Shown: in pieces, positions 6,175 to 12,435 of the stretch
Layout: every line of letters starts with the position of its first letter
How positions within the stretch are numbered: position 1 is the first letter of the stretch
Origin: a virus
Reading direction: 5' to 3' (one strand)
Virus record (IMG/VR): IMGVR_UViG_3300032086_003184
Span: 1-24,851 of that record
DNA length: 24,851 nucleotides
The notes under the pieces: generated by a model
What the model was told of the DNA's origin: nothing
The model's input: the letters and a program-made list of their open reading frames with translations, nothing else
Database searches by the model: none
Made by a program: the position numbers and the translations under genes

Positions 6175-6531
6175 ATGTTTGCAGTAATCAAACAGCTCAT
6201 TCCTCAATTCCATGCTTATGCAGACCAAGATGGTCGCTATAACATGGGAGCTACATGGACTGATCAAGCAGGCCTGCAGGACTATCACAACGTCCAAGTC
6301 ATGTATGTCCGCAACTCAGAGGCCCTTGCGCTCCAGGGTGATCCTCAGCCTGATGGCAGCTTTAAATACACCGAACCTAATGGTCGGGTTCATGTCATGG
6401 AGGCTGATCGAGTCACAAAATTTATGGAGCAAACTTCAAAGCAAGCTACTGTAATGGCTGGCATGCTTGATAAATTAAAAGAATACGAAAGTGTCGGTCA
6501 AACACTGGACACCACAGCTAAGGCAGCTTAA
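6175..6531 (+). CDS. Hypothetical protein (118 aa)
   Basis: A 118-aa protein directly preceded by AATTCAACTCAATC and then ATG, the clearest example of the recurring leader. The N-terminal half looks beta-rich (FHAYADQDGRYNMGATWTDQ, HNVQVMYVRNSEALALQG). The C-terminal third is an amphipathic helix (ADRVTKFMEQTSKQATVMAG). It lies between the structured RNA and a strong terminator, so it is probably the last gene of its transcription unit. Family not recognised. Confidence 0.7.
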   Translation: MFAVIKQLIPQFHAYADQDGRYNMGATWTDQAGLQDYHNVQVMYVRNSEALALQGDPQPDGSFKYTEPNGRVHVMEADRVTKFMEQTSKQATVMAGMLDKLKEYESVGQTLDTTAKAA

Positions 6532-6555
6532 TATTTGCCTGCGACGGTTCTTTGG

Positions 6556-6580
6556 CCCCAGTTAACATCTGGGGTTTTTT
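6556..6580 (+). terminator. Intrinsic terminator
   Basis: CCCCAG (6556-6561) pairs with CTGGGG (6569-6574) around a 7-nt loop and is followed by six T (6575-6580). This is a textbook rho-independent terminator for the gene ending at 6531. Confidence 0.9.
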
Positions 6581-6583
6581 CAC

Positions 6584-6901
6584 ATGCCTGAATCCAAAGT
6601 CAAAGCCAAACCAAAACAAAAGCAAAAAGCAATTTATGATCGAGGCGATCGCGTTGCAGAACGTCCCATTTCAAGGCCTAACATTACAACTGATCAAGAA
6701 CTTCTTAACAAATACAAGAAGCAACGTATTGGTACAGTTGTTGGCCATCGCTACAAAACAAACAAGCGAGGAAGCCGTGAATGCTTTTTACAAATTCAAT
6801 GGGATCATTTGAACCAACCATCTGAACATGCTCAACACCGCATCTGCCATCTTTCAAAACTTAAAGAACTGACTAATGATGCATGCCATGCAATCGGTTA
6901 A
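6584..6901 (+). CDS. Basic protein with SH3/KOW-like core (105 aa)
   Basis: Starts 4 nt after the terminator T-run. The N-terminus is Lys-rich (KVKAKPKQKQK). The core GDRVAERPIS, then RIGTVVGHRYKTNKRGSRECFLQIQWD, has the alternating strand pattern of SH3/KOW-like barrels, with the ending PSEHAQHRICHLSKL. From memory similar small proteins occur in cyanophages, function unknown. It contains the HIP1 octamer GCGATCGC (6645-6652), a sequence over-represented in cyanobacterial genomes. It ends 4 nt before thyX. Confidence 0.65.
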   Translation: MPESKVKAKPKQKQKAIYDRGDRVAERPISRPNITTDQELLNKYKKQRIGTVVGHRYKTNKRGSRECFLQIQWDHLNQPSEHAQHRICHLSKLKELTNDACHAIG

Positions 6902-6905
6902 TCAC

Positions 6906-7562
6906 ATGTCTTCTGTTTCTAAAATCTGGGTAACACCAAATGCTGAGCAACTGATTGTTGTTACAGCTCGTGTCTCTGCTCCAAAGAACCAAACGAATTT
7001 TAAATCTGGTCCACGTCTGTTGGACTATTTGATTCGCAATAACCACTGGTCACCATTTGAAATGGCATCCATGTGTGTGGAGATTAATACCACCAGGGCA
7101 ATCAGCCCTCAAATCCTGAGGCACAAATCATTTAGCTTTCAGGAATTCTCCCAGCGTTATGCAAACACTGGTGAAATGGGCCGCCCTCTTATACCACATC
7201 TTCGTTCTCAAGATTATAAAAATAGACAAAATTCAATTGATGATTTGCCTGAGCGATTAGGTAAATCAAAGCTTAGTGATTACTACAGGAGAATTTCAAT
7301 CTTATTTGAAGACGCAGAACATCTATACCAAGAAATGGTATCCGATGGAATTGCAAAAGAGTGTGCTCGCTCTATTCTTCCTTTAGCGTGTCCAACTCGC
7401 ATGTACATGACCGGAAATCTTAGGTCATGGTTGCATTACATAGATCTAAGAACAGGTAACGGCACCCAGCTTGAGCATCAAGAAATTGCTCAGCAATGCA
7501 AAGAAATTTTTACCAAAGAATTTCCTGTTATTGCTGAAGCAGCATGGAGTGGAGTTCAGTAA
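6906..7562 (+). CDS. thyX: Flavin-dependent thymidylate synthase ThyX
   Basis: ThyX makes dTMP from dUMP with FAD, NADPH and methylene-tetrahydrofolate. ATG 6906 is chosen over 6876 because it starts after the upstream stop and gives a 218-aa protein of normal length. Visible features are VSAPKN near residue 24, HWSPFE (47-52), the signature R72-H73-K74-x7-S82-Q-R84-Y85 and a C-terminal R-x-WLHYIDLRTGNGTQLEHQEI block. The usual RHRx7S motif has Lys in place of its second Arg. ThyX is frequent in cyanophages and supplies thymidylate for phage DNA. It is coupled to the next gene by TAATG. Confidence 0.95.
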   Translation: MSSVSKIWVTPNAEQLIVVTARVSAPKNQTNFKSGPRLLDYLIRNNHWSPFEMASMCVEINTTRAISPQILRHKSFSFQEFSQRYANTGEMGRPLIPHLRSQDYKNRQNSIDDLPERLGKSKLSDYYRRISILFEDAEHLYQEMVSDGIAKECARSILPLACPTRMYMTGNLRSWLHYIDLRTGNGTQLEHQEIAQQCKEIFTKEFPVIAEAAWSGVQ

Positions 7563-8071
7563 TGGCAACAGATCACACCAAAGAACCACAAGTTGAATTA
7601 ACTTGCGCTCATTGCAGTTCAAAGTTTACGCGTTCAGTTTGGACGCATCAATCTGCAATTAAACGTGGGCGCAAGAATACGTTTTGCACAATCGAATGTT
7701 CTCGTGAGTTTAATAGAAAGAAAAATCGAAAGCCTTTATTTCAATTAAAAGATCCTACGTATGATGAACGTGCTATCAGGCAGTTTTGTCCCAACTGTGG
7801 TGAAAAAGGTATCATTTCACTTGAGACAAAGAAAAATAAGTTTGGTCACATCTATAGAAGAAAAGGTTGTATTAAGTGTGATCACCGATATACAACCTTT
7901 GAAATCTCAGCTGAAGATTACAACTTTTATGTCAAAGGCAAAGGGCATGCTGTCATTGCTGCTCAAACTAAAAAATGCCCTAACTGCAAACACAACACAG
8001 GCTCACGCTGTGATTTAGACCTACCAGAATATGGAACACTTGATTCTTTTGATTGCATTCATCACAACTAA
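7562..8071 (+). CDS. Three-site zinc protein with NrdR-type zinc ribbon (169 aa)
   Basis: ATG 7562 (overlapping the thyX stop) is preferred to an in-frame ATG at 7544. Three Cys clusters are visible. First is C15-x2-C18...C42-x3-C46, paralogous to the 56-aa peptide at 5803. Second is C76PNCG...YRRKGCIKC106DHRYTTFE, which follows the N-terminal zinc ribbon of NrdR (CPxCG...RRRxECxxCxxRFTTxE). Third is C139-x2-C142...C150...C165 with HH at the end. The ATP-cone of NrdR is absent. NrdR represses ribonucleotide reductase genes, so with thyX next door a regulatory or DNA-binding role in nucleotide supply is a plausible inference. Confidence 0.8.
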   Translation: MATDHTKEPQVELTCAHCSSKFTRSVWTHQSAIKRGRKNTFCTIECSREFNRKKNRKPLFQLKDPTYDERAIRQFCPNCGEKGIISLETKKNKFGHIYRRKGCIKCDHRYTTFEISAEDYNFYVKGKGHAVIAAQTKKCPNCKHNTGSRCDLDLPEYGTLDSFDCIHHN

Positions 8072-8075
8072 AGCT

Positions 8076-8119
8076 CGGGATCCTGCGGCTCACGCACCTG
8101 ACCAGGTATAGCCATCCCG
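8076..8119 (+). ncRNA. Three-tier stem-loop in intergenic region
   Basis: CGGGAT (8076-8081) pairs with ATCCCG (8114-8119), GGCT (8087-8090) with AGCC (8110-8113), and ACCT (8096-8099) with AGGT (8104-8107). The right-hand arms of the two outer stems are adjacent while the left side has a 5-nt bulge. No T-run follows. It starts 4 nt after the zinc-ribbon gene, so it could be a 3'-end structure or a small RNA. Confidence 0.5.
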
Positions 8120-8135
8120 TTGTGGCTGTAACGCT

Positions 8136-8186
8136 CCATGTTTTTATAGAGTTTACATGGATATTAATTGAGGACGAGTCAATTAA
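8136..8186. repeat. Two short inverted repeats
   Basis: CCATGT (8136-8141) pairs with ACATGG (8155-8160), and TTAATTG (8164-8170) with CAATTAA (8180-8186). With the upstream stem-loop and the following terminator, the 167-nt gap between converging genes (8072-8238) is almost entirely inverted repeats and has no ORF I would call. Confidence 0.45.
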
Positions 8187-8204
8187 CTACATAAAGATAA
8201 CATT

Positions 8205-8234
8205 AAAAAAGGGCTGGTACTTAATCCAGCCCTT
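8205..8234 (-). terminator. Intrinsic terminator for the leftward gene
   Basis: GGGCTGG (8211-8217) pairs with CCAGCCC (8226-8232). The adjacent A-run (8205-8210) reads as TTTTTT on the minus strand. It begins 4 nt beyond the stop of the leftward gene at 8239. Rightward transcripts would meet the same hairpin followed only by TTGTTATT, so it may work weakly in both directions. Confidence 0.85.
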
Positions 8235-8238
8235 GTTA

Positions 8239-8400
8239 TTAAACGATGGTTTCTTTACCTGAGTGCTGCTCAGCATCACGCTTAAGCTCTGCGTTTTCAC
8301 GCATTAACTTACGACGTTCTGATTCAAGATAGCGCAGTAATGCGCCATTGATGCAGCAATTAGTCTCGTAAGAGACACCACGATACGTGCAGGTAGACAT
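8239..8400 (-). CDS. DUF4278-like small protein (53 aa)
   Basis: The ORF is open from 8436, but the ATG at 8400 is preceded by GGAGAAAGAGC on the minus strand, a good Shine-Dalgarno, and yields MSTCTYRGVSYET. TYRGVSYE is the hallmark start of DUF4278 peptides, which are characteristic of cyanobacteria and their phages and of unknown function. Residues 23-45 form a charged helix (RYLESERRKLMRENAELKR). The gene stands alone between + strand units with its own terminator, like a phage cargo gene. Confidence 0.75.
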   Translation of the reverse strand: MSTCTYRGVSYETNCCINGALLRYLESERRKLMRENAELKRDAEQHSGKETIV

Positions 8401-8417
8401 GCTCTTTCTCCAGAAAG

Positions 8418-8463
8418 CCAGTGCCCGTTCCATCACTGGTAAGCATGCGCCCCATGTGGGGTG
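8418..8463. repeat. Two hairpins in the divergent promoter gap
   Basis: CCAGTG (8418-8423) pairs with CACTGG (8434-8439), and CGCCCC (8448-8453) with GGGGTG (8458-8463) around ATGT, followed by GAACGTATTTTT on the + strand. The second could be a weak terminator or an operator. Both lie between the leftward DUF4278-like gene and the rightward GP88-like gene. Confidence 0.45.
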
Positions 8464-8484
8464 AACGTATTTTTAGTTTACCTC

Positions 8485-8512
8485 CTAGGCATCTTTATAG
8501 TGTAAGTCCTAG
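8485..8512 (+). promoter_or_regulatory. TAAGT-bulge leader hairpin, copy 4
   Basis: CTAGG (8485-8489) pairs with CCTAG (8508-8512), and CAT (8490-8492) with GTG (8500-8502). The bulge TAAGT is at 8503-8507 and the loop is CTTTATA. It is the most compact copy and ends 26 nt before ATG 8539. The leader continues with GTCCAACTCAA, as after copy 2. Confidence 0.75.
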
Positions 8513-8538
8513 ATTCAGTCCAACTCAATTTAATTAAA

Positions 8539-9303
8539 ATGCAAACTCTCAAATTTTCAACTGGCAACGCCAAGCTCAGCAAACGTCTAATCTTTTCTTT
8601 GCCAGCAGGGCATTCATGTCCCTGGGCAGGCAGTTGCCGTACATATGCCAGTAGAGCTGATGGCACAATCATTGACCATCCGACACCAGGTAACTCTGTT
8701 ATTCCTGAGTTCAGATGCTTTGCTGCTATGGCTGAGGTAAGGCCCAACGTACGCAATGCACGTTGGTACAACTGGGATCTCATCAGATCTACTCTTTATA
8801 AAGAAGAAGGTGAACAGCTGGATGATTTGATTCAACTGATTGACACTTCTATGACTGTCCAAAAACCATTGCCTTTAGTTCGCGTTCATGAATCAGGTGA
8901 TTTTTGGACTGATAATTATTTTCGTGCTTGGATGGCAGTAGCAGCTAGTAGGCCGAAACAAATCTTTTATGCGTACACCAAAGCACTTACTTTGTGGTAC
9001 AACTATCGACATGAGATTCCAGACAACTTTAAGCTAACTGCATCCTATGGCGGAAAGTTAGATGATATGATCGCACAATTCCCCGATGTTTTTACTCGCT
9101 ATTCTCGTGTGGTTTATACACAAAAGGAAGCAGATGACCTCGGGCTCTCAGTTGATCACGATGATTCTCACTGTCTTGGCGATGAGCCTTTTGCTCTTCT
9201 CGTCCACGGGTCTCAACGTGCAGGATCAGAAGCCAGTAAAGCGATTTCAGAACGAAAGAGAAACGGAAGTTTTGTTGGATACGGTCAAGCATCTCAGAAA
9301 TAA
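8539..9303 (+). CDS. GP88-family phage protein (254 aa)
   Basis: The sequence follows the phage 'Gene product 88' pattern. An N-terminal LKFSTGNAKLSK is followed by FSLPAGHSCPWAGSCRTYAS (Cys27, Cys33), then FRCFAAMAEVRPNVRNARWYN (Cys60), and a central VRVHESGDFWTDNYFRAW with ASRPKQIFYAYTKAL. The three conserved Cys suggest a metal or Fe-S site, but the family's activity is not known to me. It is preceded by leader hairpin copy 4 and starts the replication block, so a role in early DNA or nucleotide metabolism is inferred from context only. Confidence 0.8.
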   Translation: MQTLKFSTGNAKLSKRLIFSLPAGHSCPWAGSCRTYASRADGTIIDHPTPGNSVIPEFRCFAAMAEVRPNVRNARWYNWDLIRSTLYKEEGEQLDDLIQLIDTSMTVQKPLPLVRVHESGDFWTDNYFRAWMAVAASRPKQIFYAYTKALTLWYNYRHEIPDNFKLTASYGGKLDDMIAQFPDVFTRYSRVVYTQKEADDLGLSVDHDDSHCLGDEPFALLVHGSQRAGSEASKAISERKRNGSFVGYGQASQK

Positions 9304-9306
9304 GTA

Positions 9307-9582
9307 TTGACTTCTCCGTTAATTCTGATAACTTGCTTCTGTCTTTTACTTCGACTCGTGACTTACGTTCTTGCTTGTTGGGAAGATGGAATTCCGTACG
9401 GTATCAAATGCAACGAAGACCATTTCTCTTTAGTTAAGTTAGACTCATCTTCTAGAAATGACAGGATCTTTAGCCATCCATATCGATCTGGAGCGCAAAA
9501 GATTTTAAGTTGGATCAAAGAAAATGACGCAGAACTTGGCAGTAAAGAACTCACAATTCAAGACCGAGCCCGTTTCTTCTGA
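9307..9582 (+). CDS. Hypothetical protein, alternative start (91 aa)
   Basis: The frame is open from a TTG at 9307, 3 nt after the preceding stop, and contains no ATG start. GTG at 9355 is the other option. From TTG the N-terminus is hydrophobic (PLILITCFCLLLRLVTYVLAC), possibly a membrane anchor. The rest (WEDGIPYGIKCNEDHFSLVK...) is soluble and ends in RARFF. It overlaps the start of the polymerase gene by 59 nt. Family unknown; start uncertain. Confidence 0.5.
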   Translation: MTSPLILITCFCLLLRLVTYVLACWEDGIPYGIKCNEDHFSLVKLDSSSRNDRIFSHPYRSGAQKILSWIKENDAELGSKELTIQDRARFF

Positions 9583-11383
9583 GACGTGGCTCGTCTTTGA
9601 TTTGGAATCGAATGGTCTTTACGATTCTGTAACTGAATTATTTTGCATTGTTCTACACGATCTCAATGGAAACAAAACTCACCGCTATGGCCCTGATGCT
9701 ATTGACGACGCTCTTAACCATCTGGCTTCCGCTGATGTTCTGATCGGTCACAACATCATCTTCTATGATCTGCCTGTTCTTGAAAAACTGTTTCAGTTTC
9801 AATTCAACGGCAGAGTAATTGATACTTTGATTTGTACCAGGCTCATCTGGCCAAAGGAAATTCTTTTTGATCTTGATGAACACAACTACAACTCAGTCCC
9901 AATCAAACTCAGAGGATCCGCTTCTCTTAAGGCATGGGGGTATCGATTATCAGATCACAAAATTGACTTCAAAGACTTTAGTTGTTTCTCACAAGAAATG
10001 CTCGATTATTGTGTCCAGGATGTCAATGTCACCACTAAACTCTTCCAGTTGGTTGCTGCACAAAAATATCCTGAACCCTCTCTTAAATTGGAGCATGACT
10101 TTGCGAGATGCATTAACCGACAGATTAGAGCTGGCATTCCATTTGATACTGATCAATGCCTTGATCTCGTGGATGATTTACGAAGAAAGAAAAATGAACT
10201 AGAAGTTAGACTTAAAGATGTATTTCCTGCTACCGTACGATACGAAACATTTATACCGAAAGTAAATAACGCAAAGAGGGGTTATGTCAAGGGACAGCCA
10301 TTTACAAAAACAATTACTGAAGAATTCAATCCTGGATCTCGTCAACAGATCGTTGAGCGACTTAAGTCCAAATACAACTGGAAGCCAGAGAGAACAACTG
10401 AAAAAGGAAATCCAATCCTTAATGACGAAGTTTTAGAAAAACTTCCTTATCCAGAAGCAAAACTTCTTGCCGAATACATGCTAATTAAAAAACGTCTGGG
10501 TCAAATTGCAGACGGTAATAATGCTTGGCTGAAATTAGTTAACAACCAAACAGGTCGCATGCATGGTGATGTTGTCACCAATGGTTGTATCACAGGTCGT
10601 TGTAGCCATCGATATCCAAACGCAGCACAGGTTCCAGCTGGTTATTCTCCTTATGGCAAAGAATGTCGTTCATTATTTCATGCGCCAGATGGCTGGGATT
10701 TAATTGGTATTGATGCAAAAGCACTTGAACTTCGCTGCTTAGCTGGTTACCTAGCTCTATGGGATAAAGGCGAATATGGAAATCTAGTTGTTGATCCTGA
10801 GTCTGATATCCATACGTTTAATCAAAAACAGTTTGGTGTAGAGACCAGGGACATCAGCAAGCGTCTTCTTTACGGCATGTTGTATGGGTGTGGAGCAGCA
10901 AAAGCTGGCACAATTATTGATCACAATGAAAAAAATCAACAACGTTTAAAAGCAATGGGAGAAAAAGCTATCAATGGTTTTATGACTGGTGTGCCTGCAC
11001 TTAAAAAATTAAAGCAACAGGTTGAAGAAACAATTGGTAGCCGTGGTTATTTGATTGGATTAGATAGAAGAATTCTTTATTGTCGTTCTGCATTCAAAGG
11101 ATTAAATGTTCTTCTTCAGTCTGCTGGTGCTTTGTTAATGAAACAAGTTGTAATTTTTACTCATCGAAATATCACAGAAAACCTTGGTTTAATTCATGGT
11201 CAAGACTGGGAACAATTGTTAATGATTCATGATGAAATTCAATTAGCTTGCAAGCCTGAACACACTAATGCAATTCGTGAACAAGCCATGCTTGCTTTCC
11301 CACAAGCTCAGGAATTCTTTGGCTTTCAATGCTTGATTGAAGGCGACTCACGGGTAGGATCTAATTGGGCTGAGACCCATTAA
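9524..11383 (+). CDS. Family A DNA polymerase with 3'-5' exonuclease
   Basis: A T7-type PolA of 619 aa that copies phage DNA. Exonuclease motifs are complete: ExoI D26-x-E28 (FDLESNGL), ExoII N77-x3-Y81-D82 and ExoIII Y162-x3-D166. Polymerase motif A is GIDAKALELRCLAG with D397. Motif B is R442-x3-K446-x3-Y450-G, having Tyr as in T7 polymerase where E. coli Pol I has Phe. Motif C is H569-D570-E571. No 5'-nuclease domain is present. T7 polymerase is about 700 aa, so the thumb or insert regions are shorter here. The gene start overlaps the previous ORF and lacks a strong Shine-Dalgarno. Confidence 0.97.
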   Translation: MTQNLAVKNSQFKTEPVSSETWLVFDLESNGLYDSVTELFCIVLHDLNGNKTHRYGPDAIDDALNHLASADVLIGHNIIFYDLPVLEKLFQFQFNGRVIDTLICTRLIWPKEILFDLDEHNYNSVPIKLRGSASLKAWGYRLSDHKIDFKDFSCFSQEMLDYCVQDVNVTTKLFQLVAAQKYPEPSLKLEHDFARCINRQIRAGIPFDTDQCLDLVDDLRRKKNELEVRLKDVFPATVRYETFIPKVNNAKRGYVKGQPFTKTITEEFNPGSRQQIVERLKSKYNWKPERTTEKGNPILNDEVLEKLPYPEAKLLAEYMLIKKRLGQIADGNNAWLKLVNNQTGRMHGDVVTNGCITGRCSHRYPNAAQVPAGYSPYGKECRSLFHAPDGWDLIGIDAKALELRCLAGYLALWDKGEYGNLVVDPESDIHTFNQKQFGVETRDISKRLLYGMLYGCGAAKAGTIIDHNEKNQQRLKAMGEKAINGFMTGVPALKKLKQQVEETIGSRGYLIGLDRRILYCRSAFKGLNVLLQSAGALLMKQVVIFTHRNITENLGLIHGQDWEQLLMIHDEIQLACKPEHTNAIREQAMLAFPQAQEFFGFQCLIEGDSRVGSNWAETH

Positions 11384-11444
11384 TTTATAGTCCTAGATCG
11401 TCCGAAATGACGTTAAACTACTTGTTCTATTCTTTCTGAATCAA

Positions 11445-12254
11445 ATGAACTTTGTTTCAATTTGTGCTCAAACAATCGAAGCCCCTCGTATTGTTTACAT
11501 CAGTGAAACGCAGACTGTTACGCGATGCAATGTGCTTATTCCTCCAGTGGGAAATAAAGCACCTACTGCATGTGAATACAATGTATACGGCAAACAACAA
11601 GAGCAGTTCCGTTCCATTGTTGACGCACCAAATCAACTCATCTTTATTCATGGTGCTAAGTTGCGCCACGATCTAGAGGCGCGTACTCATTCATTGCATG
11701 GTGGCATTACTACTGTTGTCAATGAAGACTTTCCAATTTTCAACACTGTAATCCTTGGTGGACGTTGCATTAAAGATATTGATCCTAATGATTCCAGGCA
11801 ATACAAGACAACACCTGAAGGTTTGATGATTGCAAATCAAACTATTTCAGTTAATACAGGTCGTGCTCAAGCTGATCTGTTTAATTTCTATGCAATCAAC
11901 AAGCAAGAAGATAGATTGCGTAATGCAGAGCTAATCTGTAACTTCACTCGTAAAGGTGTTGGCCTTACAATCAATGGCCGTCTCACCACTGATTCCTGGA
12001 AAGATGGCAATGGTCAGCAACGTACAAATACCAAAATCCAATTGGTATCAATGACTCTTGGACCTAAGCCTGACAGCATTGGAGCTAGTCCTTCCATGAC
12101 TCTTCCTGTTCAGATTCAACAACCACCGGTTAATAATCCTCAGACTCCTGCTCCAAGTCTTTGGGGTGGTAAGACTGTGGACAACAGTGGGCTTCCTGAT
12201 CTGCCTACAAGCTTTGGTTCACCTGTTGCTGTGCCCAACGATGATCCGTTTTGA
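11445..12254 (+). CDS. Single-stranded DNA-binding protein-like (269 aa)
   Basis: Residues about 105-205 fit an SSB OB-fold: GGRCIKDIDP...IANQTISVNTG and then TINGRLTTDSWKDGNGQQRT, where GRL...W.D..GQ.RT is typical of SSB. A first half of similar size (CAQTIEAPRIVYI..., CNVLIPPVG) may be a second, diverged OB domain. A Pro/Gln-rich linker follows. The C-terminus ends in acidic PNDDPF, like the DDIPF tip by which bacterial SSBs recruit partners. It would coat ssDNA during replication beside PolA. TGATG couples it to a tiny membrane peptide. Confidence 0.85.
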   Translation: MNFVSICAQTIEAPRIVYISETQTVTRCNVLIPPVGNKAPTACEYNVYGKQQEQFRSIVDAPNQLIFIHGAKLRHDLEARTHSLHGGITTVVNEDFPIFNTVILGGRCIKDIDPNDSRQYKTTPEGLMIANQTISVNTGRAQADLFNFYAINKQEDRLRNAELICNFTRKGVGLTINGRLTTDSWKDGNGQQRTNTKIQLVSMTLGPKPDSIGASPSMTLPVQIQQPPVNNPQTPAPSLWGGKTVDNSGLPDLPTSFGSPVAVPNDDPF

Positions 12255-12349
12255 TGACGATTGATCAACTTGGATTATTGGTGTTGCTGCTTCTTCCAGC
12301 AATGCTAATGTCAATTTTGATTATGTTCACGTTCGCAGCAAGCGGATAG
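12254..12349 (+). CDS. Single-pass membrane peptide (31 aa)
   Basis: An ORF coupled by TGATG to the SSB-like gene encodes MTIDQLGLLVLLLLPAMLMS and ends TFAASG, a single hydrophobic helix of about 22 residues. Size and the opening IDQLGL are loosely reminiscent of the photosystem II subunit PsbM (VNQLGL...P), but the alignment needs a gap and is weak. It may be a small phage membrane protein of unknown role. Confidence 0.5.
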   Translation: MTIDQLGLLVLLLLPAMLMSILIMFTFAASG

Positions 12350-12359
12350 AACTACAATT

Positions 12360-12402
12360 CAGTGGGCAACGGCATCTCATTGATGGTGTGTAAGTCCCAC
12401 TG
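12360..12402 (+). promoter_or_regulatory. TAAGT-bulge leader hairpin, copy 5
   Basis: CAGTGGG (12360-12366) pairs perfectly with CCCACTG (12396-12402). CA (12367-12368) pairs with TG (12389-12390), and the bulge TAAGT is at 12391-12395. The apical part contains its own CATC/GATG hairpin (12373-12376 with 12382-12385). P1 base pairs differ from those of copies 1-4 while the bulge is unchanged. It ends 33 nt before ATG 12436. A TACAAT hexamer (12352-12357) just upstream could be a -10 box. Confidence 0.75.
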
Positions 12403-12435
12403 TGTCCAAACTACGAACTAACTTCGAACTGTTCA

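Noticed and set aside
11355-11396. Possible sixth hairpin (TAGGA...TCCTAG) before the SSB-like gene
   Set aside because: The right arm AGTCCTAG is present but the TAAGT bulge and GGCA are not, and the left arm lies in the polymerase gene. At best a decayed copy.
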